A stretch of DNA of 64,000 bases from assembly GCF_000495795.1 (NCBI RefSeq), contig NZ_AWGD01000039.1, positions 1 through 64,000 of the forward strand, written 5' to 3'. The notes under the pieces were generated by a model. That model was not told where the DNA came from. It worked only from the letters and a program-made list of their open reading frames with translations, and did not search any database. How positions within the stretch are numbered: the stretch's first letter is position 1; every line of letters begins with the position of its first letter. A program made the position numbers and the translations under genes. Of this stretch, positions 27,176 to 35,642 are shown one piece after another. The stretch is from Asticcacaulis sp. AC460 (GTDB lineage: Bacteria; Pseudomonadota; Alphaproteobacteria; Caulobacterales; Caulobacteraceae).

Positions 27176-27330
27176 CTCAGCACCATCTTTTTTCGTTCGA
27201 TGGGTTGAGTATGCCGCGAGAGGTTTAACGCGGCGGGAAAACATTCTTACAGCGTTGTCGCAAGTTTTACGGCGTTGTCAGAATGTTGGGGCGATAGTCG
27301 GAATTTACAGCGGCCGCTAAATCTACCTGT

Positions 27331-27380
27331 ACCCCTCCGCCGGCTTCGCCGGCACCTCCCCACTTCGTGGAGAGGAGGGC
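27331..27380. repeat. Dispersed CCCCTCC...GGAGG repeat, copy 2
   Basis: ACCCCTCCGCCGGCTTCGCC begins the unit, which ends in CTTCGTGGAGAGGAGGGC. It is related to the copies at 13.4 and 30.3 kb, with a different central hairpin (GCCGGCTTCGCCGGC). It lies between the response-regulator 3' end and the LytM-like gene. Confidence 0.55.
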
Positions 27381-27391
27381 TTCAGACAGCC

Positions 27392-28108
27392 TTAACGTAC
27401 GGGGCGGAACATGTAGCCGATGCCGTAGACCGTCTGGATCAGGTCTTCCTCGCCGTCGGCCGCGATGTATTTCAACTTGCGGCGCAGGCGCGAGATCAGG
27501 GTGTCCAACGACCGGTCGGTGGAATCGTCGTGCAGCTCCGACATCCGCTCCAGCACCTGTTCGCGGCGCAATGGCCGGTCGCGCTGGGCCAGGAAGACGT
27601 GCAGCACAGCGAATTCGGCCGGCGACAGGATCAGCATCTTGTCATTGGGCGAGGTCAGGCGGCGGGTGCGGTTGTCCAGGCTCCAGCCGAAGAAACGGAC
27701 AACGTCGGCTTCGTCGCGAACGGCGGAAGGCGAGCGGCGCAGCACAATGCGGATGCGCAGGGCCAGCTCGTCGATATTGAACGGCTTGGCCATATAGTCT
27801 TCGGCGCCCAGGCCCAGTCCGCCGATGCGGGCGACGTCGTCGCCGCGGGCGCTGAGCATGATGATGGGGGGACCGTTATTGGCACGCAGGCGCTCGCAGA
27901 TGGCCAGGCCATCTTCGCCCGGCATCATCGAATCCAGGATGATCAGGTCGATCGGCGTGTCGGCCAGGACGGCATCCATCGCCCGTCCGCCGTCGGCCAG
28001 GAAGACGCGGAAATCGCGGCGGCTGAGGCCGGCCCTGATCAACTCGCGGATGGGCTCGTCGTCGTCGACGGCGAGAATATTGGGCTTATCCGGCGCGGCG
28101 TCGGACAT
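27392..28108 (-). CDS. OmpR/PhoB-family response regulator
   Basis: A 238-residue cytoplasmic regulator. The receiver domain has the acidic pocket AVDDDEP, phospho-acceptor aspartate in LIILDSMMPGEDG, and the T/S and lysine positions MLSARGDD and MAKPFNIDEL. The C-terminal winged helix (LSPAEFAVLHVFLAQRDRPLRREQVL...SLDTLISRLRRKL...IQTVYGIGYMF) is of OmpR type. No histidine kinase is adjacent, so its partner must be elsewhere. Two consecutive ATGs (28111, 28108) after GAGGG are possible starts. Confidence 0.92.
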   Translation of the reverse strand: MSDAAPDKPNILAVDDDEPIRELIRAGLSRRDFRVFLADGGRAMDAVLADTPIDLIILDSMMPGEDGLAICERLRANNGPPIIMLSARGDDVARIGGLGLGAEDYMAKPFNIDELALRIRIVLRRSPSAVRDEADVVRFFGWSLDNRTRRLTSPNDKMLILSPAEFAVLHVFLAQRDRPLRREQVLERMSELHDDSTDRSLDTLISRLRRKLKYIAADGEEDLIQTVYGIGYMFRPVR

Positions 28109-28214
28109 CATCCCTCGGCAAACAGAAACACGGTTATTTCGCAGATGCAGCGAGTCGCGCGTCTGCAACAGCTATCAGAGCGTGATTTCGCTAATTTTTC
28201 GCGTAAAACGCCGC

Positions 28215-29402
28215 TCAGGCCGGAACTTTTTTATAGACGCGCATATTTTCGGCGAAGCGTTCGAACAGGTAGAGACTGTCGACCGGGCCGGGCGAGGCTT
28301 CCGGGTGGTGCTGGACGCTGAACACAGGCTTGCCGGTCATGGCGATGCCGCAGTTGCTGCCGTCGAACAGGGAGACGTGGGTTTCGACCACGCCGGCAGG
28401 CAGGGTTGCCTGATCGATGGCGAAACCGTGGTTCATCGACACGATCTCGACCTTGCCGGTGGTTTCGTCCTTGACCGGGTGGTTGGCGCCGTGGTGGCCC
28501 TGGCCCATCTTGATGGTGGTGGCGCCCAGCGCCAGGCCCAGCATCTGGTGGCCCAGGCAGATGCCGAACACCGGCACGCCGGCCGCGACGATCTTGCGGA
28601 TGACCGGGACGGCGTAGTCGCCGGTGGCGGCCGGGTCGCCGGGACCGTTGGACAGCAGCACGCCGTCCGGGTTCTGGGCCAGGATGTCCTCAGCCGAGGT
28701 CTTGGCGGGCACGATCTTCACCTCGGCGCCGATATCGACCAGGGCACGCAGGATGTTCTGCTTGACGCCGTAGTCGATGACCACGACCTTGAATTCGTGT
28801 TTGGTGCCCTGGGTAAAGCCTTGGGGCCACTGCCACAGGTCGGTGGAGTAGGCGGCCGACTGCGCCACGGTGGCGTCGATGGCCAGGTCGAGACCGCCCA
28901 GGCCCTTCCAGGCAGCGGCCTTCTGGACCAGGGCCGGGATGTCGAAGTGGCCGGACGGATCATGGGCGACGACGCCGTGGGGCATGCCGTTTTCGCGGAT
29001 GCGCCGGGTCAGGGCGCGTGTGTCGATACCCGAAATGGCGACGATGCCGCGCGAAACCAGCCAGTCGTTGAAGCTGAGGGTCGAGCGCCAGTTGGCCGGC
29101 GGGGTCGGGGTGTCGCGGAAAATGGCGCCCTTGGCGGCGCGCTTGGGGTCATCACCCAGTTGCTCGACGTCTTCCGGATTGACGCCGACATTGCCGACAT
29201 GGGGGAAGGTGAAGGCAATGATCTGTTCCATATAGGACGGATCGGTCAGGATTTCCTGGTAGCCGGTCATGGCGGTATTGAAGCAGACCTCGCCCAGCGC
29301 GTCGCCGGCCGCGCCGCAGCCGATGCCCTGATAGACCGTGCCGTCGGCCAGGACGAGGACTCCCGTGCAACCTTCAAGCAGATTGTTAGTCTCTGGGGTC
29401 AT
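28215..29402 (-). CDS. carA: Carbamoyl-phosphate synthase small (glutaminase) subunit
   Basis: The 395-residue subunit hydrolyses glutamine and passes ammonia to CarB. The N-terminal CPSase_sm domain (GVLVLADGTVYQGIGCG...FNTAMTGYQEILTDPSY) is followed by a class I glutamine amidotransferase domain with nucleophile cysteine in FGICLGHQMLGLALG and the His/Glu pair in VQHHPEASPGP. AGGAG precedes the ATG. It shares the strand of carB but is separated from it by an unlinked regulator, a LytM-like gene and vapBC. Confidence 0.97.
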   Translation of the reverse strand: MTPETNNLLEGCTGVLVLADGTVYQGIGCGAAGDALGEVCFNTAMTGYQEILTDPSYMEQIIAFTFPHVGNVGVNPEDVEQLGDDPKRAAKGAIFRDTPTPPANWRSTLSFNDWLVSRGIVAISGIDTRALTRRIRENGMPHGVVAHDPSGHFDIPALVQKAAAWKGLGGLDLAIDATVAQSAAYSTDLWQWPQGFTQGTKHEFKVVVIDYGVKQNILRALVDIGAEVKIVPAKTSAEDILAQNPDGVLLSNGPGDPAATGDYAVPVIRKIVAAGVPVFGICLGHQMLGLALGATTIKMGQGHHGANHPVKDETTGKVEIVSMNHGFAIDQATLPAGVVETHVSLFDGSNCGIAMTGKPVFSVQHHPEASPGPVDSLYLFERFAENMRVYKKVPA

Positions 29403-29579
29403 ATCGGGAATCTCCTATTGGGTACCGGGCGCGCAAACGGCCGGACACATAGGGACATGTCTCTCTCAGGTCAATGCTTCTTCGGGCGATTTCGCGAAAC
29501 GGCTAATGTCATAACGTTGTCATGTGAATGGTTAACAGTGGCAGGGTTGTGCTGAAAACTAAGACCAGGGGAGTGCGTT

Positions 29580-29849
29580 ATGACCAATGAAACACCCGCC
29601 ATTCTTTTGACGTCGGCGGATATCGACACCATCGAACAGGAAAGGGCCGGATTGGAGGCTGAAATTTCGGCCATGGAGGTTCGGCGCGCCGAACTGGAAG
29701 TCCGCCGCAGCGAACTGAGCGACCGGTTGGCCAAGATCCGGGCGCTGCTGGATGCGCTGGGTCTGGGGGCCGTCAGCCAGTTGGCGTCGAACTCGCTGTA
29801 CGCGGCGCGCAATGTGAAGGCCATCCCGCGTAACGGCGTAATTTCGTAG
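29580..29849 (+). CDS. Small coiled-coil protein of unknown function
   Basis: An 89-residue protein. Residues ~15-60 are strongly heptad-like and charged (IEQERAGLEAEISAMEVRRAELEVRRSELSDRLAKIRALLDALGL), predicting a long coiled coil. There is no signal peptide or known domain. ATG 29580 follows GGGGAG, which supports translation. It is divergent from carA and converges with the YbjQ-type gene, ending 3 bp from it. Confidence 0.6.
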   Translation: MTNETPAILLTSADIDTIEQERAGLEAEISAMEVRRAELEVRRSELSDRLAKIRALLDALGLGAVSQLASNSLYAARNVKAIPRNGVIS

Positions 29850-29852
29850 ACG

Positions 29853-30191
29853 CTATCGGACGATCCCGCCGGGCTGGATCGTTACGGCTGTGCCCGAGCA
29901 ACTGACCATCAGCATGCTGCCACTTTGGCCGACCGTCGAATAGTCGATATCGACCCCGACAATGGCGTTGGCGCCGCGCTTGGACGCTTCGGCTTCCATT
30001 TCGCGCAGCGCCGCGTCACGGCCTTCGCGCAGGACCTCTTCGTAGGCATTTGACCGGCCGCCGACAATGTCGCGGATGCCGGCGAAAAAGTCGCGGAAGA
30101 TGTTGGCGCCCAGGATGGCTTCGCCGGTGACGACGCCGTGGTACTGGGTGATGTGCGAACCTTCGATCGTGTGGGTGGTGGTAACCTGCAT
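29853..30191 (-). CDS. YbjQ/UPF0145 family protein
   Basis: A 112-residue protein with family signatures [47 protein letters not shown] and [21 protein letters not shown]. YbjQ proteins form pentameric rings and are sometimes labelled heavy-metal-binding; the physiological role is not established. ATG 30191 follows AGGA; an upstream in-frame start is less likely. Confidence 0.85.
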   Translation of the reverse strand: MQVTTTHTIEGSHITQYHGVVTGEAILGANIFRDFFAGIRDIVGGRSNAYEEVLREGRDAALREMEAEASKRGANAIVGVDIDYSTVGQSGSMLMVSCSGTAVTIQPGGIVR

Positions 30192-30297
30192 GGCGAATCC
30201 TCCGTGTTTGCGGCCGCAGAGTGGCATAGTACGGCACGCTGTCCAGTCAGGAAGGTGTGTAGTTCTGAAGCTGAGAGGCGACGTCTATGGATGTAAG

Positions 30298-30352
30298 ATA
30301 CCCCTCCACCGCTTCGCGGTTCCCCTCCCCACTTCGTAGGGAGGAGGGAGCT
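30298..30352. repeat. Dispersed CCCCTCC...GGAGG repeat, copy 3
   Basis: ATACCCCTCCACCGCTTCGC begins the unit, which ends GGGAGGAGGGAGCTTG. It is the closest match to the copy at 13438-13494, and similarity continues a little into the CTATxxxGCTAGCC flank. Nothing else recognisable lies in the 284-bp gap before the RTX gene. Confidence 0.6.
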
Positions 30353-30475
30353 TGCATTATCTATCGCGCTAGCCGTGCGGTCATAAGTGCGCGCGTCCCC
30401 CTCTTTCGAAGGGATTGAGGCGGAACGGCCTAGCGACGGATACTCCAGGTCAGACAATGACCTCAGGAGGATGGC

Positions 30476-31786
30476 GTGGCGATCTATAATGGCAATGGCC
30501 AGGACAATCAGATTATCGGCAGTATACTGGCCGATGAGATCTACGGAAAAAACGGCAATGATATACTCGATGGCGGTGACGGCAACGACTTGCTGGATGG
30601 CGGCAACGACCACGACACCCTGTATGGCGGCCAGGGGCAGGACACGCTGAACGGCGGTTCCGGCAATGACAACCTGATCGGCGGGACGGGCGACGATGTC
30701 CTGATCGGCGGGCTGGGCCAGGACTGGGCAACCTATACCGGCGGCGGCGCGATCGTCGCCAATCTTGCGACCGGCATCGTCACCGGCCAGGGCATCGACA
30801 GCCTGAGCGGCATCGAGAATGTCATGGGTTCGGCGTTCAATGACATCCTTCAGGGGAATGCCAGCGCCAACAAGCTGTCTGGCGGCGACGGCGACGACCG
30901 CGTCATTGTGTCCTACGGCAGCGACGAACTGAACGGCGGCGCCGGCATCGACACGCTGGACTTCCAGCTGACCTCGGCGGTCCAGGTCAGCCTGACCCAG
31001 GGCACCTATTACATCAATACCACAAATGGCGGCACGGCGACGGGCTTCGAGACGGTGCGCGGCAGCAACGGTCATGACCTGATCATCGGCGATAATCTGG
31101 GCAACGTACTGGAAGGTCGGGCCGGCAACGATACGATCAACGGCCAGGGCGGCAACGATGTGCTCATCGCCAATGGCGGCAATGACGTCATGACCGGAGG
31201 TACGGGGCTGGACACCTTCACCGTGGCTGCCGGCAACGGCAATATCGTCATCAGCGACTTCACTTCGGGATCGGACCGGATCGACCTGTCACACTATTTC
31301 GACCAGAACGGCAACAGCCCTGTATGGTCGGGCACGGCGACCCAATCCGGCGCCAATACTGTGTTGAACCTGACCGGTGGCGGGCAATCGGTGAGCGTCA
31401 CGCTGAATAATGTCGTGGTGGCCAGCCTGACGGCGAATGACTTCATCAATGGAACCGCCGGGTTGCTGCCGGCGCCCTACATACCATCGGCCGACATCTT
31501 CCTGGTGACGCCGCATGCCAATATCCAGCACGACGTCCAGACCATTCACCAGTTCGACGACGGTTTGGATTTGATCGATATTTCGCCGCTGGGCTATGTT
31601 TATGATCCCAGTTATAACGACTACTTCAGCGCCAACTGGGTCAATGACTGGACGCAGCAGGGGAACGATTTGGTCATCACCTTCTACAACACCTCCAATA
31701 CCTCCTATCAGGGTATGCAGACCCTGACCCTGGTCATCGAAAACGCCCAGATCGGGCAGTTCGATGGATCGGACTTCCTGTTCTGA
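30476..31786 (+). CDS. RTX-type calcium-binding repeat protein
   Basis: A 436-residue protein with no N-terminal signal peptide. Nonapeptide runs GGxGxDxLx occupy residues ~15-85 ([17 protein letters not shown]) and ~200-245. A C-terminal domain ([30 protein letters not shown], and a second ADIFLVTP...[17 protein letters not shown] segment) fits uncleaved C-terminal type I export. The start is GTG 30476 after AGGAGG; the ATG at 30471 is out of frame. The histidine kinase gene starts 5 bp after its stop, so the three genes form one operon. Confidence 0.85.
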   Translation: MAIYNGNGQDNQIIGSILADEIYGKNGNDILDGGDGNDLLDGGNDHDTLYGGQGQDTLNGGSGNDNLIGGTGDDVLIGGLGQDWATYTGGGAIVANLATGIVTGQGIDSLSGIENVMGSAFNDILQGNASANKLSGGDGDDRVIVSYGSDELNGGAGIDTLDFQLTSAVQVSLTQGTYYINTTNGGTATGFETVRGSNGHDLIIGDNLGNVLEGRAGNDTINGQGGNDVLIANGGNDVMTGGTGLDTFTVAAGNGNIVISDFTSGSDRIDLSHYFDQNGNSPVWSGTATQSGANTVLNLTGGGQSVSVTLNNVVVASLTANDFINGTAGLLPAPYIPSADIFLVTPHANIQHDVQTIHQFDDGLDLIDISPLGYVYDPSYNDYFSANWVNDWTQQGNDLVITFYNTSNTSYQGMQTLTLVIENAQIGQFDGSDFLF

Positions 31787-31791
31787 TCGGC

Positions 31792-33756
31792 ATGGAGGCG
31801 TGGATCGACAGATTGCAGGTTCCGGCCGGGGCCAAACGCCTCGGCCTGCCCCTGTTGGCGGCCGTAGTTTTGGTCGTGGTGGCGCAACTGATCGTGTGGG
31901 GCCTGGTCACCGGCGCTGAGCAGTTGTCGCGCCCACCGGGCATGGCCGCCACGGCCCGGGTCGAATACCGGCTGAAAGATGCGGACGGCAAGCCCATGGC
32001 GCCGGCCTTCGCCACCTCCAGCGGCAGCGATGGCTATGTCGTGACCGCCGGGGAGGGTGATACGGGCATCGTCTTTTCCATTCCCTTTCAGGTCGAGGAC
32101 CCCGCCAAACCGCTGGCGCTGTACCTGTCGATCCGCGAACTGGTCCACGAAATCCGGGTCAATGGCCAGTTGATCCAGCCGCAGCTGGCGCTGGGCCGGA
32201 TCCAGGGTGTGGCCAATTCGGAGCCCGGCCTGTACACCCTGCCGGCCCAGGCCCTGACGGCCGGCCGCAACGTCATTACCGTCGAACAGACGCGCTACGG
32301 CTATGCCTATGCCCTGCCGGAGTTCACCGTGGGCTCGGCCGAGGCCCTGTCGTCGGCCTATCGCTGGAAGTCGTTCTTCATGGTCGACCTGGCGCTCGGC
32401 GGGATGTTTATCCTGGTCTTTACCTCGCTCTTGGTCCTGGTCATCGACTGGCCGGCCGGCGACCGGCGGCGCGCCCGAAGCCTGGTCGTCTTCCTGCTCA
32501 GCAGCGCCGTGGTCACCTGGCTGTTTTCGTTCACACCGCCATTCGACATGGGGATCAATGTCACCGTCTACCTGCTGTGCGTCGCCGGAATCGGCAATGC
32601 GTTGGCGGCCCTGCACTACGTCCTGTGCGATGTCGGCGCCGCGGAGGTTTGGCGGCGGCGTGTCTGGCAGGCGGCCCTGGCCGGGCTGGGCGTGCTGACC
32701 GTGGCGCTGCTGGCCGGCATGGTGAAGGACGATCTGGGGCGCCGACTGGCCTATCTGACGCTGGATGTGTCGCATTACGTGGTGATCGCCGTGTGTGTCG
32801 CAGCGGTGATGGTGCTGGCCGCGGCGATTGCCGTGACACGGCCTTCGCGCTGGCCGGAGCGGCTGGTCGTCATGGTCTGCCTGTCGACCTTTATCCTCGA
32901 CCGGGCCGGGTCGCTGACCGACCTGACCTCGCCATTCGCACCGGACCTGCCCTTGACCCTGTACCTGTCGCCGATCGTCGGCGCCCTGCTGGGCCTGGCC
33001 ATGCTGCTGTCGATCGCGCGCCAGGCGGGCGAGGCGCGCCGGGTTGTGGCTACTGCCAACGATGTGCTGGAAACCACGCTGAAGGCGCGTGAAGCCGAAC
33101 TGGACGCCGTCCATGCCCGCCAGAGCCAGATCCTGCAGCGTCATGTCCTGCTGGAGGAACGTCAGCGCATCGTTCGCGACATGCATGACGGCATCGGCGG
33201 GCAATTGCTGGGGTTGATGCTGCAGGTCCGCGGCCGGCGGCTTAGCGTGCCGGTTATCGAAGCGGCGCTGCAGACCTCTATGGATGATTTGCGTCTGATC
33301 GTCGACTCGCTCGATTCCGCTGAGGAAAGCCTGTTGGCCGCGCTGCGGGCGTTCGAGTACCGCGCCCGTGCCCAGATCGAGGCGGCGGGGTTCGCCTTTG
33401 AGGTCGATCTGGCCTTCGATGCCGCAGACGTGCTGCGGCCGGGACCGCGGGCGTCGTTGCAGATCCTGCGTATCCTGCAGGAGGCGGTCAGCAATGCGCT
33501 GCGCCATTCCGGCGGCGGGCGGATCACCCTGACCGGCCGTCGTGACGGTGATAACCTGACCCTGAGCCTGGGCGACGACGGCAAGGGGTTCGCCAGCGAC
33601 CGCAAGGGGGGATTGGGGCTCAACAATATGAAGGCGCGGGCCGGCCGGCTGGGCGGACGTATAGATATTGCGTCCGGTGAGGACGGTACCCGTGTGACCT
33701 TTGCAATTGCGCTTGGGGTGTTGAACGCCCTGGTCGCCGAGGAGGTCATGCTGTGA
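31792..33756 (+). CDS. NarL-group sensor histidine kinase with 7TM-type sensor region
   Basis: A 654-residue inner-membrane kinase. One N-terminal transmembrane segment (~19-41) is followed by a periplasmic beta domain of ~150 residues (IPFQVEDPAKPLALYLSIRELVHEIRVNGQLI), resembling the 7TMR-DISM extracellular fold. Then come about seven hydrophobic segments (~190-410), a coiled coil, a HisKA_3 dimerisation domain with phospho-acceptor H465 (EERQRIVRDMHDGIGGQL), and a HATPase domain (LQEAVSNALRHSGG, LGDDGKGF, GLGLNNMKARA). Its stop overlaps the start of its response regulator by 4 bases. Confidence 0.9.
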   Translation: MEAWIDRLQVPAGAKRLGLPLLAAVVLVVVAQLIVWGLVTGAEQLSRPPGMAATARVEYRLKDADGKPMAPAFATSSGSDGYVVTAGEGDTGIVFSIPFQVEDPAKPLALYLSIRELVHEIRVNGQLIQPQLALGRIQGVANSEPGLYTLPAQALTAGRNVITVEQTRYGYAYALPEFTVGSAEALSSAYRWKSFFMVDLALGGMFILVFTSLLVLVIDWPAGDRRRARSLVVFLLSSAVVTWLFSFTPPFDMGINVTVYLLCVAGIGNALAALHYVLCDVGAAEVWRRRVWQAALAGLGVLTVALLAGMVKDDLGRRLAYLTLDVSHYVVIAVCVAAVMVLAAAIAVTRPSRWPERLVVMVCLSTFILDRAGSLTDLTSPFAPDLPLTLYLSPIVGALLGLAMLLSIARQAGEARRVVATANDVLETTLKAREAELDAVHARQSQILQRHVLLEERQRIVRDMHDGIGGQLLGLMLQVRGRRLSVPVIEAALQTSMDDLRLIVDSLDSAEESLLAALRAFEYRARAQIEAAGFAFEVDLAFDAADVLRPGPRASLQILRILQEAVSNALRHSGGGRITLTGRRDGDNLTLSLGDDGKGFASDRKGGLGLNNMKARAGRLGGRIDIASGEDGTRVTFAIALGVLNALVAEEVML

Positions 33757-34400
33757 CGGCGCGGATCGTGATCATCGAAGACGACGCCGCCTTTTCGCGG
33801 CACCTGGTCGAGGCCCTGGGCGCGGCGGCCGACCTGGATGTTGTGGGTACGGCGGCGACCTTGGCCGAAGGTCTCGATGTGTTGTCGTTGCTGCCGGATC
33901 TTGTGCTGCTGGACCTGGGGTTGCCCGACGGCAATGCTCTGCCGATCATCGAGGCGCTGCGCAAGCAAAACCCGAAGGCGCGGGTCCTGGTCATCACCGT
34001 GTTCGAGGACCGCGCCAGTGTCTTGAAGACCCTGAGGGCGGGGGCGGACGGTTACCTGCTCAAGGACACCGGCGCCGACAAGCTGATCGAAAGTGTGCGC
34101 GCCACGCTGGACGGAGAGACGCCGGTCAGTCCGCGCGCGGCGGGCCATCTGCTGAGTTTGGTGCGCGAGGAGCCGCCGGTCGGCGTGCAGCCGTCGTCGC
34201 CTTTGAGTGCACGCGAGCATGAACTTCTGGAGCTGATCGCTCGCGGTTTGAGTCGCAAGGAAGCCGCCCGGGTCATGGGGATTTCGCCCTATACGGTGGC
34301 GGAATATATCCAGGGCATTTACCGCAAGATGTCGGTTCGGTCGCGCGCCCAGGCGGTGCGTCAGGGTATCCAGGGCGGACTGATTTCCGGCGCGCCTTAG
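33753..34400 (+). CDS. NarL/LuxR-type response regulator
   Basis: A 215-residue partner of the preceding kinase. The receiver domain has the acidic pocket IIEDDAAF, phospho-acceptor D54 (LVLLDLGLPDG), and KDTGADKL near its end. The C-terminal LuxR helix-turn-helix reads LSAREHELLELIARGLSRKEAARVMGISPYTVAEYIQGIYRKM. It starts with GTG overlapping the kinase stop (GTGA), so translation is coupled. The RTX gene in the same operon is an obvious candidate for control or for being sensed. Confidence 0.93.
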   Translation: MTARIVIIEDDAAFSRHLVEALGAAADLDVVGTAATLAEGLDVLSLLPDLVLLDLGLPDGNALPIIEALRKQNPKARVLVITVFEDRASVLKTLRAGADGYLLKDTGADKLIESVRATLDGETPVSPRAAGHLLSLVREEPPVGVQPSSPLSAREHELLELIARGLSRKEAARVMGISPYTVAEYIQGIYRKMSVRSRAQAVRQGIQGGLISGAP

Positions 34401-35494
34401 CGATTACTCAGCTTGACCTTTTTCCCGGTTTTGGCGCTCTGGCGGGCGGCGTCCAGGATCTCCAGCACAATCAGATTGTTCTCCAGCGAACCCGGATCGT
34501 AGGGTTCGGGTTTAACCTCGCCGGAGATGACCGCGTTGAACCAGGCGAACGGATCGTCGAATGGCGCCGCGCGAGCCGGCAGTTCAGATGTTTTCACGCT
34601 TTCCGGCGTCGAACCCCAGCGGCGCAGGGTGTCGCGGTCGTCGGCCACCACTTGGCCGGTCGTGCCGTAGACCTCGATGTCCTTGCGCGACACGGGCCAG
34701 TTCCATGACGCCTGGATCACGCCTTGCGAGTCGGCATAGTCGACAATGATCGTCGCTTCGTCATCGACCTTCGGATAGTTGTCGGGCTGGAAATTGCGCA
34801 GGGTGGCCGTGACTGCGACCGGATGCAGGCCGCCGTTCAGGTACGTCATCAGGTTGGCACCGTAGCAGCCGAAGTCGATGACCGCGCCGCCACCGTTTTG
34901 CACAGGGTCGGTCAGCCAGGCCAGGAATTCCTTCGAGACACCGATGGTTTTCGGCCCCTGATGGCCGTCGTGGATGACCATCTTGTGCACCGGGCCCAAC
35001 TGGCCAGCCGTCAGGATGGATTTGGTTTCGGCCACCGTCGGATACCAGCTTGTTTCGTAGTTGGTCAGGACCTGGACATGGTGTTTTTGGGCCAGGCCGG
35101 CCATTTCGCGGCCTTCCGCGGCATTGAGCGCCAGCGGCTTTTCGACCATGACGTGGACGCCGCGCGGGGCGGCGGCGCGGACGATTTTCACGTGGTCGGA
35201 AATGGGGCCGAAGCCGGCGACGGCCTGAGGGTGGGCCTTATCCAGCATGGCGCCGATATCGTCATATACGAGGGCCATGCTGAAGCCGTACTGGTCGGCA
35301 TAGCGTTTCGCCAGGACGCGGTCCTTTTCGACGATGCCGACGATCTTGACGTCACCACGCTTCAGATTGCCGAACAGCCAGTGGACATGGTCATGTGACA
35401 GGCCGATCACGCCGATCGGCATGGGTTCCTTCGCCTGGACCGGAAGGGCGAAGGCGAACAGCATCGCGATAAAGAGGCAAAGCCGGGTCAGCAT
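34397..35494 (-). CDS. Secreted Gfo/Idh/MocA-family oxidoreductase
   Basis: A 365-residue protein with signal peptide MLTRLCLFIAMLFAFALPVQA. An NAD(P)-binding Rossmann half (IGVIGLSHDHVHWLFGNL...VEKPLAL, the EKP motif) and a C-terminal beta-sheet domain (DFGCYGANLMTYLNGG, WNWPVSRKDIEVYGTTG) follow. Family members oxidise or reduce sugars and sugar derivatives; export implies a tightly held cofactor, as in glucose-fructose oxidoreductase. Substrate unknown. It overlaps the response regulator tail to tail by 4 bases and is divergent from dnaG. Confidence 0.85.
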   Translation of the reverse strand: MLTRLCLFIAMLFAFALPVQAKEPMPIGVIGLSHDHVHWLFGNLKRGDVKIVGIVEKDRVLAKRYADQYGFSMALVYDDIGAMLDKAHPQAVAGFGPISDHVKIVRAAAPRGVHVMVEKPLALNAAEGREMAGLAQKHHVQVLTNYETSWYPTVAETKSILTAGQLGPVHKMVIHDGHQGPKTIGVSKEFLAWLTDPVQNGGGAVIDFGCYGANLMTYLNGGLHPVAVTATLRNFQPDNYPKVDDEATIIVDYADSQGVIQASWNWPVSRKDIEVYGTTGQVVADDRDTLRRWGSTPESVKTSELPARAAPFDDPFAWFNAVISGEVKPEPYDPGSLENNLIVLEILDAARQSAKTGKKVKLSNR

Positions 35495-35642
35495 ATCGTT
35501 TCTCCCATTTTTTGGGACGAACTATGCGCGGATCGGCCGTGATTGCAAGCTACGGCTTGGTGAGGGACAGATTGATGTCGCGATATCGAATCGCCAGTAT
35601 AAGGAGCTTTTGGGATCAAGCCCAAAGGCGTATAGGCGTACA

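Noticed and set aside
31708-33507. A 599-codon minus-strand frame opposite the histidine kinase
   Set aside because: Translation is H/Q/R/D-rich and matches nothing; the plus-strand kinase has all its motifs.
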